Positions 36,462 through 46,664 are shown, numbered from the stretch's first letter. The stretch is 64,000 bases of DNA from Epiperipatus broadwayi (GCA_028023455.1 JAQFVV010012395.1:6202001-6266000), one strand, 5' to 3'. Translations and numbers: made by a program. The notes: a model not told the origin generated them from the letters alone.

Positions 36462-36869
36462 ATAACTCACGTACTTCTTACTTCTTAATAGTAAGTTGTT
36501 ATGTTTTAATTCATTTATTTTTTTTCTACTAGTTTATTTTAATGAAAGCTTTTATTAATTTCAGTATATTATCCTCACAATTATCATTTTCATTACAAAG
36601 ATTAAAAAAAAAGAGTAAATCTCTATCTCTCATTCCCTTTAAATTTATAAATGGAAGTAGATTTATATTCTAGTCCCATCTATTATAATCTTCATTTATT
36701 AGTAATTATTTGATTGATAGAGCAATTTAGTCCCTGAAATATTTTATAGCTTTTTTTTTTTTTTTATAAATGAGGACTTTGGATTAAAGCTTCAACCAAT
36801 AAAATTATGCATTTGGTATTTTTTTTCTACTGTCAAGTAATAATAGAAATTTAAAAAAAACCTATGATT

Positions 36870-37150
36870 TTGAACTCAAGCCGATTTACTTTCACAACTA
36901 CATTATTCAGATATCAAGTTAATAACCATATATATTTTAATAACCTGTTTTTGTTCTAACTGAACAATCTTTACCACCCGACTAAAAACGTTAGTATCAA
37001 CACAACAACACTTGATTTTTCTACTTACTATAGTATTTATAAACAAGGTCATTATCTATTCTAGTGTTATCTACGATATATTTGAGTATTACTAAATGGC
37101 AAATTTCTTCCCAGATCAGTTTCTGGTTTTTGCCTTTAGCATTTCTATCT
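36870..37150. repeat. Repeat D, copy 2 (permuted order)
   Basis: Block Y (TTTTGAACTCAAGCC..., with TATATTTTAATAACCTG and TTTACCACCC) precedes block X (CTAGTGTTATCTACG..., ending TTTTTGCCTTTAGC). Copy 1 at 15955-16365 has X before Y, as expected if the source was circular or tandem. Confidence 0.45.
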
Positions 37151-37394
37151 ACAGTAAAAAGATGTCTATAATTAGAATAGAACAGATTACTAAAATATAT
37201 AATTACTAATCTAGTATTATATCTTTATAACTACATGGTCAGATTGTTTTGAATTTAAAATCTTAAGATTTGTTTGAATTTCATGCTTAATAAAAATGAA
37301 ATTAAAGGCAGTTTCCAGCTTTAGTTTCTAATTTCTCATTGATAAAGACAAAAGCCATAAAATGATGTAAGAAAAGGAATTAAATTGTAATTAT

Positions 37395-37455
37395 TATCAT
37401 CTGGCTTCCACTGACTACTCAAGTTTGCAATAGATAACGCAAAAATAGAGAGCTA
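37395..37455 (+). repeat. Ancient family A arm fragment
   Basis: The order 'TCTGGCTTCCACTGACTACT', then CAAGTTTGCA, then ATAGAGAGC parallels the family A right arm (TCTGGCATCCATTGATTACT ... GGAGAG), with many substitutions. Confidence 0.35.
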
Positions 37456-37459
37456 TTGT

Positions 37460-38740
37460 TTAACTACTATAGGAAACTAAAATACTTAAGTGATGTGTTT
37501 TGTATTACGTGATCGTTTTTCAATATCATGCACTCCAAAACAAAGGTGTGACACTTTTCCTCCTATCTCTGTACAAACTGTTATATAGATAGTCCAAATC
37601 TATTTCATTTTTATATTTTTTCTTAGTATCCAAAATACTTGTCTTTATATCAAAACTTCTTCTAATGTTATCAGACATCCTTTCATATTTCAAATACTAA
37701 TTTTAATATAATTTCAAATTATTATTTTTATTTACACTGAGTTTTTATAACTCTGTATCTTGTTCTCAAATCAACTTGTATATATCTTTGCCCAGTCCTC
37801 TTAATGTTTTCTGTACATTTATCGCATTTTCATATAAATATATAGAAATAACTTATCTATCTATTGATTTTGTATGCTGTAAACATTTTCTTGCCTAATG
37901 TTTTTGTTATTCTTTTCTTATAATTCAAGTAAACCCTTTTTACAAATCTATTTTTACTCATTTATTATAATACTCCTAACATTTAAAATTTGTTTTTAAT
38001 TTCCTGAATTTAAAAAAAAGAATATACCATTTGCTTCTGATATGCCTTTTTATTGATGATAATTCAACATCCAATATCTACTTCTTTTTGATTTCTATCA
38101 AAAAATTTCTGACTTCCTTGGTTATTACAAAGTTCCTCATTTCCGAATCAACATATCTCATATTTGCCAGATTTTTAAATTAATCCCAGTGTATTTATTT
38201 ATTTTTATTAACTCTAGTTTCCAATTGCCAACTCAATTCTTTTTCAGGTTTACCAAAGTATCTAAAAACTTATCTTTCGCAATTTCTTCAAAACAAATAT
38301 TCTCAAATATTCTTATATTTTGTTATATTAAATCAATTTTTTATATTTCTTCCTGCTTTTCTGCTCTTCTCTATTAACATTCAAAAAATGACATATCATT
38401 AACAAAAAAGAAAACCAACATATATATGTTCCTGGTTTTGACTATGGGAAAAACAATCTCCAATTCTATTAGAAACAAAATAAATGGTAATAGTGATAAT
38501 GGTTATAATTATTTCAATCTATTTTGGTATTAAATTTTCCCAGATTCTATATTTCCCAATTCTTATTTATTAAAAATTATTATTCCTTAATTTTCAAGAC
38601 TCTTCAGCAATTTAATTTCCTATCCATTCTGTTTTGAACATTTTCTATATCTAAAATGCAATTACCATGAGTTATTTTCTTTATAAAATATTTTAATTAA
38701 CTAAAAATAATGAATAAATTATCTCCTATTTATATTTCTG
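37460..38740. other. Intergenic AT-rich sequence
   Basis: No supported feature; pyrimidine-rich low-complexity frames only. Confidence 0.4.
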
Positions 38741-38856
38741 AACAAAGTAGATTAAAACAGGCAAAAACTCACTATACGTATTGCCACACACAGCAAGGTA
38801 GAGTAATCAATGGATGCCAGAAGAACATGCATAAAATTCTCAGCTAGTGCCTACTC

Positions 38857-38915
38857 ATCCAATATCGCCAGACTAGTTTCTGGCTTGTGGCCTTCATCAG
38901 TGAGGAGCCTTGGAT
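38857..38915 (-). ncRNA. Hammerhead ribozyme, minimal type I (family A)
   Basis: On the minus strand, in order: ATCCAA (38915-38910), GGC, TCCTCA (38906-38901), CTGATGA (38900-38894), stem II AGGCCACAAGCCA with GGC/GCC pairs (38893-38881), GAA (38880-38878), ACTAGT forming a tiny self-paired stem III, the cleavage C at 38871 (GTC triplet), TGGCGA, TA, TTGGAT... ending 38857. Stem I has two helices (TCCTCA/TGGCGA with one C-C mismatch; ATCCAA/TTGGAT) separated by a GGC/TA internal loop. All catalytic-core bases of the hammerhead family are present. The A-A opposition at the base of stem II is unusual and could lower activity. Confidence 0.75.
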
Positions 38916-39074
38916 CTGAGAGTACTGCACCTAGATCCTAATGCAACCCTCCAGCAGCCACCTTTTATCTCCACTTAACTACAAAACTACGAGTCTTGAA
39001 CTGAAAACACCTTAATGTTTTCAATCCAAGCCCATTAGCTTATATAGTCACATGGGTCTGAACCCAGTTCAATA

Positions 39075-39933
39075 CCCATACATTTTGGTGTCTTTGGTTC
39101 TTTAATAATCACAGCCACCCCTATCCTATGAGGCAGGATTGGTTTTGTAGTTAAGTGGAGATTTTGGTGGTTGCTGGAGGGTTCCATTAGATCTAGGTGC
39201 AGTGCTCTCTGATCCAAGGCTCATCACTGATGAAGGCCACAAGCCAGAAACTAGTCTGGGGATGTTGGATGAGTAGGCACTAGATGGGGATTTTATGCAC
39301 AAGACTTCTGGCATCCATTGATTGCTCTAGCTTGCTGTGTGTGGCAATATGTATAGTGAATTCTGCCTGTTTTAACAACAGCTATACACAAGCATAAGAA
39401 GTGGTAGTCATGTGATGTTTATTGGCTTAACAAAGTAGATTCTGATACAAGTCATATCTCTATACATATTAAATATTTTATAAAAGTCATGTGATGTCAT
39501 ACCCATACATTTTGGTGTCTTTGGTTCTTTAATAACCACAGCCACCTCTATCCTATTAGGCAGGATTGGTTTTGTAGTTAAGTGGAGATAAAAGGTGGCT
39601 GCTGGAGGGTTACATTAGATCCTAAGATCTAGGTGCAGTACTCTCAGATCCAAGGCTCATCACTGATTAAGGCCACAAGCCAGAAACTAGTCTGGGGATG
39701 CTGAATGAGTAGGCACTAGATGGGGATTTTATGCACAAGACTTCTGGCATCCATTGATTGCTCTAGCTTGCTGTGTGTGGCAATACATATAGTGAGTTTT
39801 GCCTGTTTTAACAACAGCTATACACAAGCATAAGAAGTGGTAGTCATGTGATGTTTATTGGCTTAACAAAGTAGATTCTGATACAAGTCATATCTCTATA
39901 CATATTAAATATTTTATAAAAGTCATGTGATGT
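39075..39933 (+). repeat. Tandem segmental duplication, about 427-436 bp unit
   Basis: CCCATACATTTTGG at 39075 recurs at 39502 (427 bp), and GCTTAACAAAGTAGATTCTG at 39425 recurs at 39861 (436 bp). The unit spans the right half of the family A element, its flanking TSD and unique flank (TATCTCTATACATATT), and the first bases of the neighbouring LINE tail (GTCATGTGATGT). Because flank is included, this is a genomic duplication made after both insertions, not a family A tandem array. The second copy carries a third hammerhead block at 39648-39706 with CTGATTA in the core. Confidence 0.8.
39212..39270 (+). ncRNA. Hammerhead ribozyme, minimal type I (family A)
   Basis: Elements in order: ATCCAA (39212-39217), GGC, TCATCA (39221-39226), CTGATGA (39227-39233), AGGCCACAAGCCA (39234-39246), GAA (39247-39249), ACTAGT (39250-39255), cleavage C 39256, TGGGGA (39257-39262), TG, TTGGAT (39265-39270). 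The outer stem I helix is perfect and the inner helix has one A-G mismatch. The length is 59 nt, identical to the other copies. Predicted self-cleavage falls between 39256 and 39257. It lies in the arm opposite to 38857-38915, so a full-length transcript carries one sense and one antisense ribozyme. Confidence 0.75.
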
Positions 39934-40785
39934 GATGCACTATGGCTTATTTTTTATCAGAGTCAGGAATCTCTCAGTCACTATGCCCAGAAAAATCTGT
40001 TAGCCACCTTAACTTTCATTTTCATTCCCTACCATAAACTATTCTCATATTCTTCTGTATTCTGCTTCATCCCATTTCCATAACATCATTTTTGTCCACT
40101 ATATGGTCTTTATATACCCTCCTTATCTTTTTCCAAACTCTGCATAAAAACCAAGAACCCATTTTCTGTATTATCACTTAGCTTATATTTATTCTCCCAT
40201 AACTTCATTATTTTACCCTTGTGCTTGTAAGCATTTACATTCAATTAGTAGATTCCTAATATTTTCCACACCTTCCTTAAATAATTTGCAGACTAAATGA
40301 CCCACATTTTTCCATTTATGTGTATATTTGCTTGTTGTTAATGATCCTGTTCGAGTATTAAACAGTAATTATCGTAAATGAACTCACACCTAATATTCTG
40401 TTTACTTCTATACATATTTAAACTTTTTATTCTCCATACTAGTTCTCCATCTCTCCAACTTCTTATTTTTTTTTAATGCATTTATTTTGTATCCTATTTT
40501 TTCACCATAACACTCAACAATTCTCCTAACACAATCATCCCACTTTTTGTATATGTATACTGACATAAAGTTTTTATCCATATCTTTTGGATATTGTACT
40601 ATTTCTTTCACCCATGTTATTGCCTGTCCTTTACTTGTAACCCAATTAAATACTATGTTGCCTATTCTCTTATTATCCATAAATTTCAATCTACTTAACA
40701 TTTTGCTTTTTGCATTTCTCATATAAAAACTTGACCACCCAATTTCTCCTTGAATTGCCTTCTTTGCCATCCACACATAAAATTC
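39922..40785 (-). pseudogene. LINE family 1, 3' part (minus strand)
   Basis: The frame 40408-40776 on the minus strand encodes MWMAKKAIQGEIGWSSFYMR, then AKSKMLSRLKFMDNKRIGNI and DKNFMSVYIYKKWDDCVRRI, i.e. the connection region of LINE family 1. Downstream, eroded zf-RVT and 3' UTR sequence ends in GCATCACATCACATGAC. The 5' end is truncated at the codon run for 'VWMAKK' and joined to family A at its GAAGAATTTT position. Confidence 0.75.
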
Positions 40786-41066
40786 TTCATATGGTAGTGC
40801 TACCCAATGGAAGCCACAGCAATAAATGGATGCAAGAAGGTTTGTGCATAAAATTCCTATCTAGTGCCTACGCATCCAATATTTTCAGACTAGTTTTTAG
40901 CTTGTGGCTTTTATCAATGAGAACTTTGGACCTGAGAACACTGCAGTTATATCTTAGGATCTAATTAATATGTTTTGCATTGGATGGCACTACAGTATGG
41001 AGAGTTTGTCACTGTTTTAACAGCTTATGTAAGCATATTAAATGGCGATCATATGATGTATAATGG
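40786..41066. repeat. Family A repeat attached to the LINE 5' end
   Basis: TATGGTAGTGCTACCC, CAATAAATGGATGCAAGAAG and CTAGTGCCTACGCATCC identify the minus-oriented arm. CATTGGATGGCACTACAGTA and TTTTAACAGCTTATGTAAGC identify the plus-oriented arm. The ribozyme site (about 40874-40930, minus strand) is ruined: ATTGATA for CTGATGA and AAAA for GAAA, although ACTAGTC is kept. Confidence 0.65.
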
Positions 41067-41084
41067 TTTAATATTTTAAAAACT

Positions 41085-42240
41085 GCGAAATTTATTACTT
41101 CTGGTTTATAACTAGTTAACAACCTAAAAATCTTTCCCCTTTCTTTTATATAATAATATAATTCTTACGATATTCTATTTATTTAAATCTTATTCATAAT
41201 TTTATTCAAAACTTGTCTAAACAAATCCTGCACACCTCCTCTTATCTATTATCATTTCAGTTACTATACATTCACTCCTACTTCTTTTTCTTTGATTTTA
41301 CTTTTATGCACTATTGGACAGTGCTGACATTATACAAATTATTCTGACACATACTTTTACCCACATTATTGGGTTTTTATATTTTTATATGAAGTAAAAC
41401 AATAGTTGTAACAACAACAATAAAAAAACAAAGTTTCCTAAGTATATTAATAAGTAGCAATGCAGTCCAACTTAATCACATTATTCTTAACAAACGTACA
41501 CACATATTTTCAGATATTGGTTTCAATAGTTAAACAATGTAACTTTACTTGATGAATGAAAAAAGAGAATCAGAAAGGATAGAATTTTATATGTTGAAAT
41601 ATTGAATAAAATAAATGAAATTGAGAACATTCTGAAGCTCGAAAAAAGTTGAAATTAAGGACCTATTTAGAGGCAGTGAAATTATGAATTTGTTATATCT
41701 GGGTAAGGTAAAGAAGAAAATGACACGTGAAGAAAGAAGTTAATTGATATAAAGGAAATAGTAATGGGTCTAATATGATTAGAAAGACAAGCACATTAAC
41801 CTACTAATCCTTGTCAATCATACTGATGAATCATGCTATCATTTACTTTTTTTGTTCTCAAAAGTTGTGTACATATTCTGGGAGAAAAAGTCGTTCTAAA
41901 AATATATATATATATTCTATTTATGTTGTGACATTGACTAGTTATGCTATTTGTAACTAGATCGATGATGTCTTTGAAATGGCTGAGTTGGCAGACTATA
42001 TTTCTGGCTTTATGGGATAGGTCACATGATGGTAGAAGTGTATTAATGGCAGTAAAGTTGGTATCAAAAAATTGATTATTTTTAAGATTATACCTTATTT
42101 GTTTTGTATCTTATACCCTACATATTACCTTTCTTACGTATGTATATATTTATCCAAAGATAGATTTAATATGTTATGTAATAGGATGCTGCAATGCAAA
42201 CAAGTGAACAAACTTAATCATTACTGTGGGCAAAAAAAAA
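41085..42240. other. Intergenic sequence
   Basis: No gene or repeat family is supported. The stretch 41560-42060 has slightly higher complexity but no recognisable coding signal. Confidence 0.4.
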
Positions 42241-42252
42241 ATAATGTCATTG

Positions 42253-42356
42253 TCAAGTATTGATGGCCTAGTGGTTAGCGTAGCTGCCTTCCAAGCAGTT
42301 GGCCAGGGTTCGCTTCCCGATCAACGCAATTGACATATGAAAAATATATATATAAT
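42253..42356 (+). repeat. tRNA-Gly-derived SINE
   Basis: The tRNA head has GGCCTAGTGGTTAGCGT, anticodon stem CTGC/GCAG with loop CTTCCAA (TCC, glycine) and a GGGTTCGCTTCCC T-arm. The acceptor stem pairs six of seven positions. AATTGACATATG and an A/T tail follow. The direct repeat ATGTCATTG occurs at 42244-42252 and 42357-42365. It could be mistaken for a real tRNA-Gly(UCC) gene, but the SINE tail and TSD argue against that. Confidence 0.8.
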
Positions 42357-42369
42357 ATGTCATTGCTTG

Positions 42370-43083
42370 CCTTTCTCCTTTAGTAAAGTCTTATATATAT
42401 ATATTGAGAAATGCATACATAGCGAGAGATATTTAATTTTCTGCGCTGATGAATGATTGTAATATGGCGAAATTGAGATAAGGGATATACTGATTAAAAA
42501 TAATAAAAAAACGATATATATATATTTTAGAAACTTTAATTTTAACTTGTTTGATATAAAAAAAAATAAAGTTTTACTTATTTTAATGAGATAATATATA
42601 TATAATTCATGCAAAAAAATTAAAACTATTTTTTTTTCGATATTAAGCAAATCAAATTTTAAAAGCAATTTTTTTTTTTTTTGATTAGAAATTCAATTTT
42701 AGATAAAAATAAGTCGGGTTAGTAAACAAGATAAGTTACATCATCTTCCAACTTGAATACCCTTTATGGTCTACTATGAAAATTGCATTCAGAATTATTT
42801 TTGGTCATTTAAAATAAAAATTACCATTTACAGCGCTAATCATATACTCAGTTGAATTTCTTAAATACCATTATATTTTTATAAGAATGGCAAGCAATGA
42901 TAAACTAGCACTGAATGAGAAATAAGTGTTATTGTTGCCTGGGGAGTTCATACGCCTTCAGGCACTAATAAATAGATGCATATATAAATGATTTCTTAAC
43001 ACAAAATATTGCGAAAATAGTAATGAATTACAATATTAAAACTATCTAATAATACTATCATCTGATAATTACTCATTAATACA
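42370..43083. other. Intergenic AT-rich sequence
   Basis: TA microsatellites and A/T runs only; the open frame at 42360-42668 (minus) is low-complexity. Confidence 0.4.
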
Positions 43084-43376
43084 ATAGATGGCACTAGAGT
43101 AGAGAATTTATATCAGTATATTTGAACAAAAGATGGGATGATTGTGTTAGGAGGATTGTTGAGTGTTATAGTGGTAAGGAATGGGATAAAAGAATATATT
43201 AATAAAGACTAGGGAGTTAGAGAGATGGAGAACTAGTATGGAGAGTAAAAAGAGTTTAAATATATATAGAAATAAACAGAATATTAGGTGCGAGTTAATA
43301 TATGATAATAGTAAGGAAACTAGTTTATTGTTTAAGGCTCAAATGGGATCTTTAGCAACAAGAGAATATACATGTA
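43084..43376 (+). pseudogene. LINE family 1 internal fragment joined to a family A stub
   Basis: A 28-bp family A-like stub (GATGGCACTAGAGTAGAGAA) is fused at GAATTT to the LINE connection region: ISVYLNKRWDDCVRRIVECY-type coding at 43112-43180, then RWRTSMESKKSLNIYRNKQN and GSLATREYTC, where the copy is truncated at 43376. This is the fourth independent family A to LINE junction in the window at the same family A position, each at a different LINE position. Confidence 0.6.
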
Positions 43377-43627
43377 ATTTCAATAATTTATTTTTTAATA
43401 TTATAACTACTCATTGGCACATAATTAAACCCCTTTTTAATACATCCATCTTCTCCATTATCAAAACTCCTATCAGTTAAATTAAGAACAATTTTTTTTT
43501 TCTCTTCTTTTTTATTTGTCTTATTATTTTTATTCTTATTAACTAACAATTCATTAAACTTTTTATTATGCCTTTCTAAAAACCCCTTTTTTAAATAACC
43601 ATATTTTTCTAATAAAAATGCTTTTTA

Positions 43628-43730
43628 GTCAAGCGTTGTTAACCGAGAGATAATCGCAGCCGCCTTGCAAGCAAGTAGCTGTTTGCAGATGGTTGTGGGT
43701 TCGCGTCCTGGCCGATGCTATGATATATAG
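43628..43730 (+). repeat. tRNA-derived SINE, long-variable-arm type
   Basis: Shows GTTAACCGAGAGATAATCGC (D-arm), CCTTGCAAGC (anticodon loop CTTGCAA), GGTTGTGGGTTCGCGTCC (T-arm), then GATGCTATGATATATAG. The TSD AAAATGCTTTTTA (43615-43627) and AAAATGCATTTTA (43731-43743) has one mismatch. Confidence 0.8.
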
Positions 43731-43971
43731 AAAATGCATTTTAACTTACATTATTCACTAATTGTAATTAACCTTATCAAATTATTATATATACTCATAA
43801 CAATATGCAAGATATATTATTAGTGTTAACACTATATTTTTATTACAATAAATATTCTATAATGGATATTTTATTTATATATTTATTATAGTATTTGATA
43901 TATATATAATTTTTGGGTTTTAAGTAAACCAATTCAATACCCTTGCTATGTCAATACAAAACACCCATTTG

Positions 43972-44088
43972 CTTTGTCAAGCGTTGTTAGCCGGGAGGTC
44001 ATCGCAGCTGCCTTGCAAACAATTAGTTGGTTGCAGACGGTTGTGGGTTCGTGTCCCAGCCAATGCTATGACATATGAAAAACAACAA
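43972..44088 (+). repeat. tRNA-derived SINE, long-variable-arm type
   Basis: Head GCGTTGTTAGCCGGGAGGTC, anticodon CTTGCAA, T-arm GGTTGTGGGTTCGTGTCCC, then CAATGCTATGACATATG and an A-rich CAACAA tail. The 12-bp TSD AACACCCATTTG lies at about 43960-43971 and again just after the tail, ending 44101. It is one of the best preserved copies and lies only 240 bp from the previous one. Confidence 0.85.
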
Positions 44089-44104
44089 CAACACCCATTT
44101 GTAT

Positions 44105-45045
44105 TAGTTGTATCAGATATATAAACAGGGAATAGAAAATCTACTAAGTTCCCAGTCAAGAGGAAATTCATTATATGCCAATAAGAAACAGCCTCATTTA
44201 TATACAGCTTAGTTTTAATTTCCTTTGTTTGAAAACAGCAATCTAGTAAGAGCAGGGATTCTGAAAAATTTATTAACAGTATTTTTGGTTGATTGTTTAA
44301 AATCAGAAATTAGTTATATTGTCTGAAAAAATATTATATTTAATACCATCACCAACTATTATATTGTAGCCAGCTGTTTAAAACAGGCCAAAAATCCACT
44401 GAAATATTAGAACAATGCTAGGTGAAGCAGTGTCCCTCAAAAGTGATACTTCTGATACAGACATTAAAATAAATGATCCTCATCATAATATCAAACTAAA
44501 TTCATAATTAAATAATTAATCAAGCTATTTGTAATAGCAAATAAATTTTATAAGGCCTCTATAATGAATAATTAATAAAAATGTAAACACTGATGGATGT
44601 GGCTATAACAAATGTAATTAAAGAGAGAGATTACTCCTGGAATAACTTATTATAAAGATATATATTGTACCGGGTTCGAATATGTGTCCTCGAAACACCG
44701 GCCTCTTAGGCAGAGAAGAACATATTCGGAGAATATGTATGTCCAAACAATAGCTATAAAATATATATAACTAGCATTATATTTCCAGGACATAACTTCT
44801 TCTCGACTGTTGAGTTCAACACCACGTTCAAAGCACTTTTTTGTTTGAGTATAAACACGGGTGCCAGTTATCTATTCAAAAATGAATAAATAATGCACTT
44901 TGAACAATGGCCACTAACTCAATGCCTAAATATCCACGACTAGCTCAGCTATTTGTAATCACTAACAGATTATACATAATTAATGGTGAAAGAATTAATA
45001 AAAAAATTGGTAGAAGGAATTGATAAAAAGAATTGACCGACAAAT
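44105..45045. other. Intergenic sequence
   Basis: No feature is supported. The patch 44670-44760 (ACCGGGTTCGAA...) looks tRNA-like at first sight but does not fold. Confidence 0.4.
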
Positions 45046-45050
45046 AAAGT

Positions 45051-45240
45051 TTAATTTTAAAGACAATTTATTAACTAACATTTACTAATTTTAAACATTT
45101 TATAATTCTAATAAAACACACGCATATTTTTAAATTAACATTTCTAAACTAGTTTAAATATTCCTGTAGATTTTAATATTAGAATTATAAAATGTTTAAA
45201 ATTAGTAAATGTTAGTTAATAAATTGTCTTTAAAATTAAT
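45051..45240. repeat. Perfect 63-bp inverted repeat (MITE-like)
   Basis: The arm 45051-45113 is the exact complement of 45178-45240; both include ATTTACTAATTTTAAACATT or its complement. The 64-bp spacer is unrelated. There is no coding. The perfect arms in an otherwise decayed region point to recent origin or sequence conversion between arms. Confidence 0.8.
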
Positions 45241-45452
45241 CTAATTTAACTAATAACACTGATATAATGATCATGCACATATTAACTCATACACTCACAT
45301 ATATAATAATAAAGTATTACATAGCATTTGAAACTTAAACACACATATCAATAGTTCATTTTATGTATGATATTAGACTCTTGGAGGATTCACACGAATT
45401 AATGCAATGCAATGGCTATTACAGTATAAACGAAAATAAGCAAATGTTTTAC

Positions 45453-45821
45453 CTAGGATTTTGAACGTAGATTTAGAACTTTGTTTTTTTTCTTGTTTGC
45501 TGCTTCTTCCAGTATGAATGCTTCCAGCCGGCTGGGACTTTTCCTTGATGAGTTTCATTATTCTTCATGATTATTATTATTGAAGACAATTAGATACTGA
45601 TGGAGATTTCCAAGTTGTTACGCTGACATTATTTCATGGGCAGATCTTGCTGTTTTCATCGGACATCAGACTGTGGAGAAAACGTTTGTTCCCAAAAGCT
45701 ACTCAGCACTGCATTTTGTTTCTGGATACAATTAACTCAACTGATTGTCCTCTCTTGACTTAACTGACTCAATTAATTTCTGAACTGAATTAACTATCCG
45801 ATAAAAAAAAGTCTATTTATA
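45453..45821 (-). promoter_or_regulatory. Candidate promoter and first exon, or LTR fragment
   Basis: On the minus strand a TATA box (TATAAATAG, 45821-45813) precedes a GC-richer 360-bp segment. It contains an ATG at 45558 whose frame gives MKLIKEKSQPAGSIHTGRSS and a Lys/Ser-rich run, ending at CCTAG|GTAAAA (donor after 45453). This is the arrangement expected for a Pol II promoter with first exon. The repeated TCAGTT/GTTAATT motifs just downstream of the TATA box also resemble the initiator region of insect-type LTRs, so a solo LTR piece is the alternative. No downstream exon was identified. Confidence 0.3.
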
Positions 45822-45829
45822 CCTGCAAC

Positions 45830-46440
45830 GTGTTGTCCTTGTAATATCCTCCGGCAATATCTGTTGTCGAAATTTCATTGATAATCCTTTGACAATGTAT
45901 TTTGGAAGATTGTTTAATTAGTAATAGCCATGCAGAGTGTTGTTTTATATTTTTAATTTATAGCCATTGCCGTGTTTTTAATGATAATCTTCTTTAACTT
46001 TCATTTATTTATAATAACATTTATTATGCATACATTTATTCACACTTGCATACACATATATAATTTATTATAATAAGCTCGAATGAAAAGAGATTTATAT
46101 TTTTTAAACTTTAAATTATTTATTTTTATGAATACTAATTAGAAAAACTGTTTACTTCCCTTTATAAAACTTTTAGTTTGACTTTTTCTAATGAAACACC
46201 TCTCTCCCCTTCTGATTAATTAATTGTAACTTTTTATTTCAAAAACTAATGATGGAAAACTATTTGATTCTTATCTTTTTTGAAAACAAACTGTAATAAA
46301 CTCTTAAACTTTTAATTTTACTTTTGACAGTAAACTGATTTTGTTTACTTAAAGAAACCTTTTAGATTTTTATAACTTATTTATTATTTAATAATTTTTT
46401 ATGCAAAATCATCATGTGCCAATTTCAATATTGGTACAAT
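45830..46440. other. Intergenic sequence
   Basis: No supported feature. Confidence 0.4.
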
Positions 46441-46448
46441 ATATATAT

Positions 46449-46642
46449 TGCTTATAACACTTCTTTCATATACACTTCAATGCAAAAAAAATTTCTTAAA
46501 CTTTTTTATTTTTTTTACACTTTCGACTGTCCAGCAGTCTTCATCAGAGCTCTAATCTTCTTCTCTGCTTTAATTGAAAAATAAAAAAGTTTAAGAAAAT
46601 TTGTTTACATTGAAGTGTATATGAAAGAAGTATTATAAGCAA
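46449..46642. repeat. Family C inverted repeat with hammerhead-like core
   Basis: Ends TTCTTTCATATACACTTCAA and its complement (TTGAAGTGTATATGAAAGAA) bound the element. On the minus strand CTGATGA (46547-46541) is followed by a GACTG/CAGTC stem with loop CTGGA and then GAAA (46524-46521). Copy 2 is at 51735-51934. Confidence 0.7.
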
Positions 46643-46664
46643 TATATATATGATTATATGAAGA

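Larger units (their letters stand above)
38754..39428. repeat. Family A inverted dimer with intact-looking hammerheads
   Basis: The minus-oriented unit (38754 to about 39142) and plus-oriented unit (to 39428) begin AAAACAGGCAAAAACTC and end ATGTGATGTTTATTGGCTT. A perfect 13-bp TSD AACAAAGTAGATT lies at 38741-38753 and 39429-39441. Both units keep the full ribozyme core (38857-38915 minus strand, 39212-39270 plus strand). The central part includes CCCATACATTTTGG and CCTTTTATCTCCACTTAACT blocks shared with the copies at 6.0 and 31.3 kb. Confidence 0.8.
39922..41066 (-). mobile_element. Chimeric insertion: LINE family 1 joined to family A
   Basis: From left to right on the plus strand: LINE tail and 3' end (minus strand, 39922 to about 40785), then family A in the same minus orientation (about 40786-40960), then a plus-oriented family A end finishing GATGTATAATGG. 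Candidate TSDs are TTAAATATTTTATAAAA (39905-39921) and TTTAATATTTTAAAA (41067-41081), imperfect. The arrangement is the same as at 2.1-4.1 kb but with only one LINE arm. Confidence 0.6.

Noticed and set aside
38754-39428. Family A as a cut-and-paste DNA transposon with terminal inverted repeats
   Set aside because: The inverted ends come from unit dimerisation. TSDs are 10-13 bp and variable, some copies are direct tandems, and 3' ends differ between copies.
42257-42330. Functional tRNA-Gly(TCC) gene
   Set aside because: The cloverleaf is good, but a SINE tail with GACATATG and a 9-bp target-site duplication show that it is a retroposed copy.
44670-44760. tRNA-like gene (ACCGGGTTCGAA)
   Set aside because: The T-arm-like string has no matching acceptor, D or anticodon stems on either strand.
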